From Providencia vermicola (lineage in GTDB: Bacteria > Pseudomonadota > Gammaproteobacteria > Enterobacterales > Enterobacteriaceae), in NCBI RefSeq assembly GCF_010748935.1, contig NZ_CP048797.1, forward strand, positions 87,685 through 151,684: a stretch of 64,000 nucleotides of DNA, written 5' to 3'. The notes under the pieces were generated by a model, which saw only the letters and a list, made by a program, of their open reading frames with translations, made no database searches and was not told the origin of the DNA. Below, in pieces: positions 17,192-28,328 of this stretch. A program made the translations under genes and the position numbers. Position 1 is the stretch's first letter; each line of letters starts with the position of its first letter.

Positions 17192-18037
17192 TTACAATCT
17201 CGATACGATAAAATACATCTCGTTTCCTAATTTCAATTTTTGCATGATTCTCAGATCTGACCCAACAAGATCATTCTCGAACTTAACAGTGTAATTCTCT
17301 TCCATCCCAACATCTCTCCCACTTATAGTTTTAATAGGAAAAGAGATCACAGCATTTTTGTATTTCCACTCTTGAAGAATTTTCAAACCAGAGGCCTCTT
17401 CCTGCCGATCGAGTAGAGTATATAGCTTGAACATAAGTAGAAGATCACTCTCGCCTGACGGATCGGATAATATATCTCCCTGTTTGACAACAATACCCTC
17501 TGGGGCGTTAAGCGTTCTCAACGAGTGTTCGATCGCTTCGATCATACCTTTATCAAGATCGAAACCTATGTATTGCCCAAGCATGCCAGCCTCCGTAAAG
17601 AATGGAAAAGAAAATGGATTCAAAGCGCAACCTGCATCGGTGATACTTGTTGGAACCCCTGTTACCTCAAAGATCTTTTGGTAAAGCTCATCGTAAGCCA
17701 CCGTTCGCTCATTTGTTGAAGTGTGCAAGTTCAATATTTTCAGGCAGATCTCTTTTTCCCACTCCGTACGAGTTGCTTCATCCGTAGTTGGATTTGGTAT
17801 CTCATGAATTATCTTCTCAATCTTCTTCTCCAACCTTTTCCCATCGATCCCACCAATATAAGCACCATATGCTTGATGCAATTTCTTGCGAACCTCCTTC
17901 TCTAGCTGCTTGGGAGGGTATCGATCGAAAAGCCTCTCAGTTACACGTCGTACAGTTGGTGGATAAAGTGTGGAGTATTTACCACTTGTGAGTACTTTGG
18001 CTGTTACTTCTTCGATATAATTATCGTTGGTTTTCAT
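17192..18037 (-). CDS. rmtC: RmtC 16S rRNA m7G1405 methyltransferase
   Basis: The 281-aa product starts MKTNDNYIEEVTAKVLTSGK and matches RmtC as I know it. It methylates N7 of G1405 in 16S rRNA in the 30S subunit, giving high resistance to all 4,6-disubstituted deoxystreptamines (gentamicin, amikacin, tobramycin). SAM-binding residues lie in SITDAGCALNPFSFPFF and YIGFDLDKGMIEAIEH. The ATG at 18037 is used; a longer frame runs back into the ISEcp1 end. The gene reads away from the ISEcp1 remnant, which supplies the promoter in known rmtC contexts. Confidence 0.95.
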   Translation of the reverse strand: MKTNDNYIEEVTAKVLTSGKYSTLYPPTVRRVTERLFDRYPPKQLEKEVRKKLHQAYGAYIGGIDGKRLEKKIEKIIHEIPNPTTDEATRTEWEKEICLKILNLHTSTNERTVAYDELYQKIFEVTGVPTSITDAGCALNPFSFPFFTEAGMLGQYIGFDLDKGMIEAIEHSLRTLNAPEGIVVKQGDILSDPSGESDLLLMFKLYTLLDRQEEASGLKILQEWKYKNAVISFPIKTISGRDVGMEENYTVKFENDLVGSDLRIMQKLKLGNEMYFIVSRL

Positions 18038-18065
18038 ATATGGTCTGTGAAAAAGGATTATTTTA

Positions 18066-18291
18066 ATCCTAAATTCCACGTGTGTTTTTTATTAGCTTCA
18101 AAAATCACTATTTCACGAAGAATTTAGACTGCTTCTCACACATTGTAACATTATTTACAACCACCTTTCAATCATTTTTGATAAATCATTGATTTCATCT
18201 TTGCTGCAATGATACTTAATAAACTCTGCAAGTTATCCACAGAGCAACACTCAATTTTATTGATGATATTCTTATTATACCAGACATTTTT
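18066..18291 (-). mobile_element. ISEcp1 remnant (right end and tnpA 3' end)
   Basis: CCTAAATTCCACGT (about 18066-18079) matches the right inverted repeat of ISEcp1, read on the minus strand. A minus-strand frame from 18291 to 18172 encodes VWYNKNIINKIECC and AAKMKSMIYQK, consistent with the transposase C-terminus. The rest is removed at the edge of the IS1-like element. It lies 29 bases before the rmtC start, the right place to drive its expression. Confidence 0.82.
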
Positions 18292-18346
18292 GGTGATGCT
18301 ACCAACTTGCTGATTTAGTGTATAATGGTGTTTTTGAGGTGCTCCC

Positions 18347-18622
18347 GTGGCTTCAGTCTCCGTCTGCTGTCCCTCCTGTTCCGCTACTGAAGGCGTGATG
18401 CGTAATGGCAAAAGTACTGCCGGGCATCAACGTTATCTCTGCTCTCACTGCCGTAAAACATGGCAGCTCACCTTCACTTATGCCGCTTCTCAGCCCGGTA
18501 CACACCAGAAAATCATTGATATGGCTATGAACGGCGTCGGTTGCCGTGCCACCGCACGACTAATGGGCGTGGGCCTCAACACCATTTTGCGCCATTTAAA
18601 AAACTCAGGCCGCAGTCAGTAA
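18347..18622 (+). CDS. insA: IS1-family InsA
   Basis: A 91-aa protein with a CPSC-x16-CSHC zinc finger ([17 protein letters not shown] and LCSHCRKTW) and a helix-turn-helix ([20 protein letters not shown]). In IS1 it binds the ends and represses transposition. A frameshift near its end produces the InsAB' transposase. Confidence 0.92.
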   Translation: MASVSVCCPSCSATEGVMRNGKSTAGHQRYLCSHCRKTWQLTFTYAASQPGTHQKIIDMAMNGVGCRATARLMGVGLNTILRHLKNSGRSQ

Positions 18623-19044
18623 CCTCCCGGATACAGCCGGGCAGTGATGTCATTGTCTGTGCGGAGATGGACGAGCAATGGGGCTACGTCGGTGCAAAAT
18701 CACGTCAGCGCTGGCTGTTTTACGCGTATGACAGGATACGCAGGGCGGTGGTAGCCCACGTTTTCGGTGAACGCACTATGGCCACACTGGAGCGTCTTCT
18801 GAGCCTGCTGTCAGTTTTTGACGTGGTGGTATGGATGACGGACGGCTGGCCGATGTATGAGTCACGTCTGAAGGGAAAACTGCACGTCATCAGTAAGCGT
18901 TACACGCAGCGAATTGAGCGACACAACCTGAATCTGAGACAGCATCTGGCAAGGCTGGGCAGGAAGTCCCTGTCGTTCTCAAAATCGGTGGAGCTGCATG
19001 ACAAAGTCATCGGGCACTATCTGAACATAAAACACTATCAGTAA
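18541..19044 (+). CDS. insB: IS1-family InsB (transposase when fused to InsA)
   Basis: A 167-aa frame overlapping insA. It contains the DDE catalytic core: [20 protein letters not shown] with the first aspartate, WMTDGWPMY with the second, and the arginine-rich [18 protein letters not shown] region with the glutamate. It is translated mainly as InsAB' through programmed -1 frameshifting, as is known for IS1. Intact. Confidence 0.9.
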   Translation: MPCHRTTNGRGPQHHFAPFKKLRPQSVTSRIQPGSDVIVCAEMDEQWGYVGAKSRQRWLFYAYDRIRRAVVAHVFGERTMATLERLLSLLSVFDVVVWMTDGWPMYESRLKGKLHVISKRYTQRIERHNLNLRQHLARLGRKSLSFSKSVELHDKVIGHYLNIKHYQ

Positions 19045-19059
19045 ATTGGAGTCATTACC

Positions 19060-19155
19060 AGATTGGCTTACACCATTAGAGAAATTTGCTCAGCTTGTTG
19101 ATTATCATATGGCTTTTGAAACTGTCGCACCTCATGTTTGAATTCGCCCCATATT
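19060..19155 (+). mobile_element. ISAba125 remnant
   Basis: The frame encodes WLTPLEKFAQLVDYHMAFE and TVAPHV before a stop, the end of the ISAba125 transposase, followed by its terminal repeat. Only about 100 bases remain next to the IS1-like element. This end supplies the -35 box of the blaNDM promoter. Confidence 0.85.
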
Positions 19156-19166
19156 TTTGCTACAGT
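19138..19166 (+). promoter_or_regulatory. blaNDM promoter
   Basis: TTGAAT (19138-19143) and TACAGT (19161-19166) are separated by 17 bases. The -35 lies in the ISAba125 end and the -10 in the adjacent DNA, as known for blaNDM. Confidence 0.9.
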
Positions 19167-19241
19167 GAACCAAATTAAGATCATCTATTTACTAGGCCTC
19201 GCATTTGCGGGGTTTTTAATGCTGAATAAAAGGAAAACTTG

Positions 19242-20054
19242 ATGGAATTGCCCAATATTATGCACCCGGTCGCGAAGCTGAGCACCGCATTAGCCGCTGC
19301 ATTGATGCTGAGCGGGTGCATGCCCGGTGAAATCCGCCCGACGATTGGCCAGCAAATGGAAACTGGCGACCAACGGTTTGGCGATCTGGTTTTCCGCCAG
19401 CTCGCACCGAATGTCTGGCAGCACACTTCCTATCTCGACATGCCGGGTTTCGGGGCAGTCGCTTCCAACGGTTTGATCGTCAGGGATGGCGGCCGCGTGC
19501 TGGTGGTCGATACCGCCTGGACCGATGACCAGACCGCCCAGATCCTCAACTGGATCAAGCAGGAGATCAACCTGCCGGTCGCGCTGGCGGTGGTGACTCA
19601 CGCGCATCAGGACAAGATGGGCGGTATGGACGCGCTGCATGCGGCGGGGATTGCGACTTATGCCAATGCGTTGTCGAACCAGCTTGCCCCGCAAGAGGGG
19701 ATGGTTGCGGCGCAACACAGCCTGACTTTCGCCGCCAATGGCTGGGTCGAACCAGCAACCGCGCCCAACTTTGGCCCGCTCAAGGTATTTTACCCCGGCC
19801 CCGGCCACACCAGTGACAATATCACCGTTGGGATCGACGGCACCGACATCGCTTTTGGTGGCTGCCTGATCAAGGACAGCAAGGCCAAGTCGCTCGGCAA
19901 TCTCGGTGATGCCGACACTGAGCACTACGCCGCGTCAGCGCGCGCGTTTGGTGCGGCGTTCCCCAAGGCCAGCATGATCGTGATGAGCCATTCCGCCCCC
20001 GATAGCCGCGCCGCAATCACTCATACGGCCCGCATGGCCGACAAGCTGCGCTGA
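19242..20054 (+). CDS. blaNDM-1: NDM-1 metallo-beta-lactamase
   Basis: A 270-aa class B1 carbapenemase. A lipoprotein signal with lipobox LSGC is near the start, so the mature enzyme is anchored to the outer membrane on the periplasmic side. The zinc ligands are visible: [11 protein letters not shown] (two histidines and aspartate), [14 protein letters not shown] and MSHSAPDSR. Variant positions I know have NDM-1 residues: proline in GCMPGEIRP, valine in [10 protein letters not shown] and methionine in QEGMVAAQ. It hydrolyses carbapenems, cephalosporins and penicillins but not aztreonam. The start is ATG 19242 after AGGAAAACTTG; the gene is followed by ble at 3 bases. Confidence 0.97.
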
Positions 20055-20057
20055 GCC

Positions 20058-20423
20058 ATGGCTGACCACGTCACCCCCAATCTGCCATCGCGCGATTTCG
20101 ATGTGACAGAGGCGTTTTATGCGAAGCTGGGCTTTGCGACGAGTTGGAAGGATCGCGGCTGGATGATCCTGCAGCGCGGCGGTTTGCAGCTCGAATTCTT
20201 CCCCTATCCTGACCTCGACCCAGCTACGAGCTCGTTCGGCTGTTGCCTGCGGTTGGATGATCTCGATGCCATGGTGGCATTGGTGAACGCGGCGGGAGCC
20301 GAGGAAAAAAGCACCGGCTGGCCGCGCTTCAAAGCTCCGCAACTGGAGGCGAGCGGCCTGAGGATCGGCTACCTGATCGATCCCGACTGCACGCTGGTGC
20401 GGCTGATCCAGAACCCCGACTGA
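20058..20423 (+). CDS. bleMBL: Bleomycin-binding protein Ble-MBL
   Basis: A 121-aa vicinal oxygen chelate fold protein starting MADHVTPNLPSRDFDVTEAF. As a dimer it binds bleomycin and related drugs in the cytoplasm. It is 3 bases downstream of blaNDM-1 and co-transcribed from the same promoter, as known for this module. Intact. Confidence 0.95.
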   Translation: MADHVTPNLPSRDFDVTEAFYAKLGFATSWKDRGWMILQRGGLQLEFFPYPDLDPATSSFGCCLRLDDLDAMVALVNAAGAEEKSTGWPRFKAPQLEASGLRIGYLIDPDCTLVRLIQNPD

Positions 20424-20427
20424 CCGC

Positions 20428-21066
20428 ATGCCCGCGAAAATCAAGATTTGCGGGATCAGCACACCCGAGGCGCTCGATGCGACCATCGCGGCGCGGGCGG
20501 ACTATGCCGGGTTGGTGTTCTATCCAGCGTCGCCCCGTGCGGTTACGTCGAATGTCGCGGGCGCTTTGACATCGCGCGCAGCTGGCCAGATCGCCATGGT
20601 CGGTTTGTTCGTCGATGCGGATGATGCTGTCATCGCCGACGCACTGGTGGCAGCCAAGCTGAACGCGCTGCAGCTGCACGGTTCGGAATCGCCCGAACGC
20701 GTGGCCCAGTTGCGCGCGCGGTTTGGCAAGCCGGTGTGGAAGGCGCTGCCCGTCGCCAGCGCCAGCGATGTCGCACGCGCCGCAGCCTATGCCGGGGCGG
20801 CGGACTTGATCTTGTTCGACGCCAAGACCCCCAAAGGCGCGCTGCCCGGCGGCATGGGGTTGGCGTTCGACTGGTCGCTGCTGGCCGGATATCGCGGTGC
20901 CTTGCCGTGGGGGCTGGCAGGCGGGCTAAATCCGACGAATGTTGCCGAGGCGATTGCGCGCACCGGAGCGCCGCTGGTCGATACCTCCAGCGGCGTCGAA
21001 AGCGCGCCGGGCGTCAAGGATACCGACAAGATTACCAATTTCGCCTTTGCGGTGCGCTTGGCCTAA
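20428..21066 (+). CDS. trpF: Phosphoribosylanthranilate isomerase
   Basis: A 212-aa (beta-alpha)8 barrel starting MPAKIKICGISTPEALDAT, with the catalytic cysteine in KICGI. Phosphate-binding loops are in the C-terminal part (AGGLNPTNV and DTSSGVESAPGVKD). It catalyses the third step of tryptophan synthesis. It is a passenger of the blaNDM module from an alpha- or xanthomonad-like donor and is full length. The stop lies 10 bases from the convergent chimeric ORF. Confidence 0.93.
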   Translation: MPAKIKICGISTPEALDATIAARADYAGLVFYPASPRAVTSNVAGALTSRAAGQIAMVGLFVDADDAVIADALVAAKLNALQLHGSESPERVAQLRARFGKPVWKALPVASASDVARAAAYAGAADLILFDAKTPKGALPGGMGLAFDWSLLAGYRGALPWGLAGGLNPTNVAEAIARTGAPLVDTSSGVESAPGVKDTDKITNFAFAVRLA

Positions 21067-21076
21067 ATCGCGTCGA

Positions 21077-22108
21077 TCAATAGGCGTCGTTCAGCGCAAA
21101 GATCGGCTTGCGGGTGCGCCACTGCCCTCGGGTGAAGTCGGGAAAATCTAACGTGCGATTGCCCTCAGCAATCGATTGTTCCGACAGAGGCGTGATCGCG
21201 CTCCAGGCCAGCGCGTCGTAAATGTCGATTGGCATCGGGGCCTTGGCCTTCAGCGCCTCGACAAAAGCGTGGATCACGAACCAGTCCATCCCGCCATGCC
21301 CGGCCCCTGCCGCCAGATCGGCGTAGCGTTTCCATAGCGGGTGATCGTATTTCGCAAACCAGCCCTCGGCAGGCTCCCAGCGGTGCGGCTGTGGGCTCTT
21401 GCCCTCCAGATAGATCGACTTGTTGACGTCCATCCACAGCCCCTCGGTGCCTTGCACCCGAAAGCCGAGAGAATAGGGGCGCGGCAGCGAGGTGTCGTGG
21501 CACAGCATGATCGTTTCACCATTAGTGCAGCCGATCATGGTGTTGACCACATCACCCAGTGCGAATTTCACCTCGGCGTTGGGATGATCGGCAGAGCCGT
21601 TCTTGACGACATAATCATGCAGCCCGCGCGCCTTACAGCCGAAGCCGCCAGCGCCCGCTTCGCCCGGCAACGCGACCTTCAGGGTGCGGGTCTGCGGCGG
21701 GTAGCACACGCCGGCATCGGCGCAGCCCTGGTACTTCACGGTCAGGGTGGTCGCGCTCGCGCCGGCCGCGGGCGTGCCGGTGAGGGTGCCGAGCAATTCC
21801 TTGCGGTAGGTTTCGACGTCGCCGAAGAATTCGTCGCGGTAGGCCTTGCCCTTCGGCAGCGCCATGGTCGCGCCGGTGAAGGCGGCATCGGCCTTGACCG
21901 AGGTGCGGTGCCGGTACAGGTAATAGCCGTCGGCGATCCGCCAGCGCACCTCGATGCGGTCCGGCGCGGTGGCCTGCGCGGACAGGACGAAGACCTCGTC
22001 GACCGGCGGCAGTTCGAAGTCCTGGGCGACGGCCGAGGTCGCGGGCAGCGCAAGCAGCAGGGCGAGCCCGGCCAGCCAGCGGCGCAGGCGGATCGTGGAT
22101 GCGGTCAT
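21077..22108 (-). CDS. Chimeric ORF: DsbD N-terminal domain fused to a Gfo/Idh/MocA-type C-terminus
   Basis: The first 150 or so residues have a signal peptide (RRWLAGLALLLALPATSAVAQ) and a periplasmic nDsbD domain with the cysteine pair in YQGCADAGVCYPP. After ALPGEAGAGG the protein turns into the end of a GH109/Gfo-Idh-MocA oxidoreductase-like protein (TIMLCHDTSLPRPYS, DFPDFTRGQWRTRKP). The junction lies near 21635-21660. It lacks the DsbD membrane and thioredoxin parts and the Rossmann half of the oxidoreductase, so no normal activity is expected. It is the scar where two donor segments were joined. Confidence 0.8.
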   Translation of the reverse strand: MTASTIRLRRWLAGLALLLALPATSAVAQDFELPPVDEVFVLSAQATAPDRIEVRWRIADGYYLYRHRTSVKADAAFTGATMALPKGKAYRDEFFGDVETYRKELLGTLTGTPAAGASATTLTVKYQGCADAGVCYPPQTRTLKVALPGEAGAGGFGCKARGLHDYVVKNGSADHPNAEVKFALGDVVNTMIGCTNGETIMLCHDTSLPRPYSLGFRVQGTEGLWMDVNKSIYLEGKSPQPHRWEPAEGWFAKYDHPLWKRYADLAAGAGHGGMDWFVIHAFVEALKAKAPMPIDIYDALAWSAITPLSEQSIAEGNRTLDFPDFTRGQWRTRKPIFALNDAY

Positions 22109-22112
22109 TGGC

Positions 22113-22442
22113 TCAGTTTACCGGTCGGCTCTCGGCGGCCAGCCATTGCAGGTATTCGGGCAGGCCGGACGCGGCTTCGACCGCGAGCAGCTCCGGGAGT
22201 TCGTAGGGATGCAGTTGGCGCAGGCGTTCCTGCAGGGCGGGGTAGGCCTCGGCACTGGTCTTGACCAGCAGCAGGACCTCGGCCGCGGCCTCGACCTTGC
22301 GTTGCCAGCGATAGACCGAACGCAGGCCGGGCAGGAGGTTGACGCAGGCGGCCAGGCGCTCGGCCACCAGCGCGGTGGCGATGCGCTCGGCGCTGTCGGC
22401 GTCGGGACAGGTGCAGAAGCAGATCAGGGCGCTCACCGGCAT
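22113..22442 (-). CDS. cutA: CutA1 divalent-cation tolerance protein
   Basis: The 109-aa product starts MPVSALICFCTCPDADSAER, with the ATG at 22442; longer frames extend into the groES leader. CutA1 forms trimers and is tied to metal tolerance, although its exact role is unsettled. The family signature around LAACVNLLPGLRSVYRW and VKTSAEAYPALQERL is present. It runs directly into the dsbD start (4-base gap), as in xanthomonad chromosomes. Confidence 0.9.
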   Translation of the reverse strand: MPVSALICFCTCPDADSAERIATALVAERLAACVNLLPGLRSVYRWQRKVEAAAEVLLLVKTSAEAYPALQERLRQLHPYELPELLAVEAASGLPEYLQWLAAESRPVN

Positions 22443-22635
22443 AGGGTAGCGGCTGCCCCGATCCGGCGGGCCTGGCGGACATCCGCGTGCGGCCCTTGAA
22501 AGTCGGCGGGCCCGCCCCATCTCGGTGGCATGCCGGGTTCGCCCGGTTCTGTTGTCCGCGGTTTGGCACTCGCTTCGCGCGACTGCTAAAATCGCCGGGT
22601 TTTTCCACGTCAATCAACCATTTACCGAGGTTGCC

Positions 22636-22926
22636 ATGTCCAATATCAAGCCGCTGCACGACCGCGTGGTCATCAAGCGCATGGAAGAAGAGAAGCTGTC
22701 CGCCGGCGGGATCGTGATCCCGGATTCGGCCACCGAGAAGCCGATCAAGGGCGAAGTCGTCGCCGTCGGCACCGGCAAGGTGCTGGACAACGGCCAGGTC
22801 CGCGCGCCGCAGGTCAAGGTCGGCGACAAGGTGCTGTTCGGCAAGTACAGCGGCACCGAAGTGAAGCTGGACGGCGTCGAGCTGCTGGTGGTGAAGGAAG
22901 ACGACCTGTTCGCGATCCTCGGCTGA
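22636..22926 (+). CDS. groES: GroES co-chaperonin
   Basis: The 96-aa product starts [20 protein letters not shown], with the mobile loop ([18 protein letters not shown]) that contacts GroEL. The ATG at 22636 follows CCGAGG. It caps the GroEL chamber. It is the first gene of a groES-groEL operon with 55 bases between genes. Its high GC content and its fit with a xanthomonad-type sequence mark it as imported chromosomal DNA. Confidence 0.95.
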   Translation: MSNIKPLHDRVVIKRMEEEKLSAGGIVIPDSATEKPIKGEVVAVGTGKVLDNGQVRAPQVKVGDKVLFGKYSGTEVKLDGVELLVVKEDDLFAILG

Positions 22927-22975
22927 TCGCGCGTCGCTCCCACACATTTCTCATCCGAATAATTTTTCGAGGTAA

Positions 22976-24622
<1,647 letters not shown>

Positions 24623-24648
24623 GCCCCGCGATCCATCAAGCAAGACCA

Positions 24649-24675
24649 CAAAGCCCGGCCTCGTGCCGGGCTTTG
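24649..24675 (+). terminator. groEL terminator
   Basis: CAAAGCCCGGC (24649-24659) pairs with GCCGGGCTTTG (24665-24675) over 11 bp with a 5-base loop. The T tract is short, but the stem is strong. Confidence 0.75.
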
Positions 24676-24810
24676 TGCGTTCTGGCGTCCGAGGCGGGAG
24701 ACTTCCTACCCGCCCCGCGGCAATGTCTGACGCGAAGATCAGAAAACGCCGATATGAACGCGTGCTCGCGGGCGCAACCCTGAGCAGCCGTCCCTGCAAC
24801 GGAGCGCTGC

Positions 24811-25393
24811 GTGCCGCGCCTGACCGCACCCCGGCGGCAGGCCGAGGTGTGCGCGCCACTGCCGGCCGCCCACGCCGCTGCGCGTTACGCGCGCCACCTG
24901 CCCGAGCGCACGCTGCTGTACGCGCTAGTGCAGGCGCACTACCCGGACTTCATCGCGCGTCTTGAGGCCGAAGACCGCCCGCTGCCCGAGTATGTGCGCG
25001 AGGAGTTCGAGACCTACCTGCGCTGCGGCGTGCTCGAGCACGGCTTCCTGCGCGTGGTCTGCGAGCACTGTCGTGCCGAGAGGCTGGTGGCGTATTCCTG
25101 CAAGAAGCGCGGGCTGTGCCCGAGCTGCGGCGCACGGCGCATGGCCGAGTCGGCGCGGCATCTGGTGGACGAGGTGTTCGGCCCGCGGCCGGTGCGGCAA
25201 TGGGTGCTGAGTTTCCCGTACCCGTTGCGCTTCCTGTTCGCCAGCAAGCCTGAGGCGATCGGCCCGGTGCTGGGCATCGTGCATCGTGTGATCGCCGGTT
25301 GGCTTGCCGATCAGGCCGGCGTGCCGCGGGATACGGCGCAATGCGGCGTGGTGACCCTGATCCAGCGCTTCGGCAGCGCGCTGAATCTCAAGT
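24811..25393 (+). pseudogene. Truncated ISCR27-like transposase
   Basis: About 195 residues of an IS91/ISCR-type replicative transposase are present. The start (ARHLPERTLLYALVQAHYPDF) and the zinc-finger cysteines (VVCEHCRAERLVAYSCKKRG, then LCPSCGARR) are clear. The frame ends where it joins rhs sequence at about 25393, before the catalytic tyrosine domain, so the enzyme is inactive. In blaNDM modules this position is occupied by ISCR27, which explains how the module was mobilised. Confidence 0.85.
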
Positions 25394-27883
25394 GTAACCC
25401 AAACCCTCACCTATGACGCCAGAGGAAGACTTGTCAGCTCCACTGGGCCAGAAGGAACCACGGTCTACAACTATGATGCTGTGGGCCTCCTGAGTTCGCT
25501 GACCAAGCCAAATGGTGCAACCGTCAGCTATGAGTACGACGCTGCACATCGGCTGGTGGCGGAAACAGATGCACAGGGCAACCGGCGCGAGCTTGAGCTC
25601 AATGACCTCGGGAACCCAGTAGAAGAGCGACTGCTCGATGCGCTGGGCCAGACCCGTTGGATAGAGCGCCGGATCTTCAACGAAATCGGCTGGCTCTCCA
25701 GTGTCTCCGACGCCTATAGCAATCAGTCATCGTTTTCCTACGATGTGGTGGCAAACCTGATACAGGAGACCAGTCCCTCTGGTAACACACACTCCTACAA
25801 GTACGACGGCTTCCATCACCGGACACAAACGACCGATCCCCTCGGGAAGGTCACGCAGGTGCTCTACAAGGATACCGGCGATGTTTACCGTGTCTCCGAC
25901 CCTCGTTCGCGCCTGACCTACTACAGCTACAACGGCTTTGGCGAAGTGACCCAGGTCCGGAGCCCGGACACCGGCACCACCGACATTACCTATGACGAAG
26001 CCGGTAACGTGGCAACGCGCAAAACGGCCAAGGGGCAAACCACAAGCTACAGCTATGACGCGCTGAACCGGATCATCGAAACCTCCAGCGATGTCGCTGG
26101 CGAATCGCCAATTCTGTACGGGTACGACGAAGCAACCTCACCATACGGCATAGGCCGCTTGACCTCAGTCGATGATGGCAACGGTGTCCGGAGATTTGGC
26201 TACACCCCCGAAGGATGGCTGGCTTACGAAACCTGGGAAACCCACGGGCAGAGCCTGACTACCCAGTACCAATACGATGGTGCAGGCCTCGTCACGAAGA
26301 TCACGTATCCCAGTGGCCGTGAGGTCTCCTACACCCGTGACTCAGCCGGTGACGTCATCGAGGTGACAACGACACAAGCAGGCACCACAACAAACCTGGC
26401 AAGCCAGATTGAGCGAGCGCCCTTTGGCCCCGTCACCAGTATGGTCAGAGGGAACGGCATTTCAGAAAGCCGCACTCTGGATCTCGATTACCGTGTCACC
26501 GGCATCGACGCTGCTAGGGTGCATTCGCTGGTCTATCGGTACACGCCAGACTCGTTGATTTCAGCCATAGACGACAATCTCAGCTCATCAGTCAATCAGT
26601 CACTCGGTTATGACGCGGTTGGCCGCATCACCTCTGCTGAGGGGATCTATGGCGTTTTGGGCTATGGCTATGACGCCACCGGCAACAGGACCTCGATCAC
26701 GACCGATGGCCTGAGCCAAAGCTACACCATCAACTACATGAACAACTGGTTGGTGAAGGCCGGGCAAACCTCCAGAAGCTATGACGCCAATGGCAACCTG
26801 ACGAAGCAGGGGGCGGATACCTTCACCTATGACAGCCAGAACCGGCTGGTGGCCGCAACGGTCGCGGGAGTGACTGTAAGCTACACATACAACCATCTGG
26901 ATCAGCGTGTAACCAAGACCCTAAACGGGCATACCCGGCTGCTGGTTTACGACCTGGCAGGAAACCTCATCGAGGAGCTGGACGCGGCCACTGGAGACGT
27001 GCTGGCGGAGTACATCTGGCTCGATGGGACACCCTTGGGCTTTGTTCAGTCAGGACAGACCTACCAAGTCCACGTCGATCACCTGGGCACCCCGAAGGCA
27101 CTGACCGACGTCAGCGGCCAAGTCGTTTGGAAGGCGAGCTACAGCCCGTTCGGTAAGGCCAGCATCATCATCCAGGGGCCAACCTTCAACCTGCGATTCC
27201 CAGGACAGTATTACGACGCGGAGACCGGGTTCCACTACAACTGGCGGCGTTACTACGACCCAGCGACCGGGCGGTACATTACCAGCGACCCTCTTGGCCT
27301 GATCGATGGAGTAAACACCTACGGGTATGTGCATGGAAACCCTATGTCCAATACCGACCCGACGGGTGAATTTGCGTTTGTTGGTGCAGGTATTGGAGCT
27401 GGGTTGGAGCTACTTAGCCAACTAATCGAAAATAATGGGAGTTGGAAATGTGTTAGTTGGTCAAAAGTTGGAATCGCCGGAGCGATTGGGGCTATAGGTG
27501 GCGGCTGGGCGTCAGGAGTTTTCAGACATGCCAGCTCCGGTAAATCGTGGTTCAAATTAAGCCAAAAATGGAGCAATGTCTCACCCAGAGTAAGGAAAGT
27601 TCAAGGGGTTCCACGAGGTAATGAGCTTCACCATTGGGCTATTCAGAGAAATGGCAAGTTTGGCAAATATGTTCCTGACTCAATAAAAAACCATCCTTGG
27701 AACTTGAAGTCCATTCCAAGAGATATTCACCAAAACATTCACGGCAATGGACCTACCCCATATAGCGCATTTGGTCGTTGGTGGCACGGGACGCCTGAAT
27801 GGGCAAAAGTAGCTCAAGCCTCTCCTGTTAGTGGTGGTTTAGCTGATTCAATAAATGATGAGGGATGCGGTTGTGCAAATTGA
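25394..27883 (+). pseudogene. rhs: rhs gene lacking its 5' part, with intact toxin tip
   Basis: The frame enters in mid-gene (VTQTLTYDARGRLV) and continues through many YD-type repeats to the RHS core end (YYDPATGRYITSDPLGLIDG, YVHGNPMSNTDPTGEF). Then comes a distinct C-terminal tip of about 160 residues. The tip has an HNH/AHH-like histidine pattern, ELHHWAIQRN with PWNLKSIPRDIHQNIHG, suggesting a nuclease toxin. Rhs proteins deliver tips into rival cells. The tip DNA is more AT-rich than the core. The N-terminal part is lost at the ISCR27 junction; a GTG at 25481 could start a shortened product. Confidence 0.8.
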
Positions 27884-28295
27884 ATTTCCAGCGCTGCTTG
27901 TGAGCAGCAAGAAAAGGTCGCTCTTCGTAGTGGCATCAGAATCCGAGTTCGGGAAATGTACTATTCAGTCTTTGAGGAACGGTTATTTTGAGCTGATGGA
28001 CATTTATGATTCGGAAGGTCGTCACTACAAAATAGACGAGGTTGCGAGCTACAAGCCGCTAAGTCCATTCTGGTACTGGCCTGTAGAAATTGTGATGTAT
28101 GGTTCTCGACTGTTTAAGGCTAATTTCAATGCTGTTCTTATCTCTAATCTGGATTGCAAGGAGTTAAAATCTGAACTTTGTGATTTGGCTAAAAAGTACA
28201 GAAGTAATTTGGATTCCGGCGTCGGAATTGAAAAGATTATGGAGGAAATGGAGTCTGCCAGAACAATTAAAGAATTGATAAAGGTTTTTGGCTAG
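27855..28295 (+). CDS. Probable immunity protein for the Rhs tip
   Basis: A 146-aa protein that overlaps the rhs end by 29 bases, the normal place for the immunity gene of an Rhs toxin. I do not recognise its family. It has a hydrophobic patch (FWYWPVEIVMYGSRLF) and an acidic C-terminus. The ATG at 27855 and a GTG at 27873 are both possible starts. The role as antitoxin comes from position only. Confidence 0.6.
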   Translation: MMRDAVVQIEFPALLVSSKKRSLFVVASESEFGKCTIQSLRNGYFELMDIYDSEGRHYKIDEVASYKPLSPFWYWPVEIVMYGSRLFKANFNAVLISNLDCKELKSELCDLAKKYRSNLDSGVGIEKIMEEMESARTIKELIKVFG

Positions 28296-28328
28296 TTATT
28301 CATTGAATACGCTGGTGTTAGTCTAGCT

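Larger units (their letters stand above)
18292..19059 (+). mobile_element. ISKpn14-like IS1-family element
   Basis: This element is 768 bp and bounded by GGTGATGCTACCAACTTGCT and GGAGTCATTACC, the ends of IS1-type elements. The flanking bases differ (GACATTTTT before, AGATTGGCT after), so there is no 8-9 bp target duplication. It therefore sits at a rearrangement junction between the ISEcp1 and ISAba125 remnants. The name ISKpn14 is from memory of similar contexts. Confidence 0.82.

Noticed and set aside
18283..19068. Simple insertion of the IS1-like element
   Set aside because: The flanking 9 bases (GACATTTTT and AGATTGGCT) do not match, so a simple transposition event is not supported.
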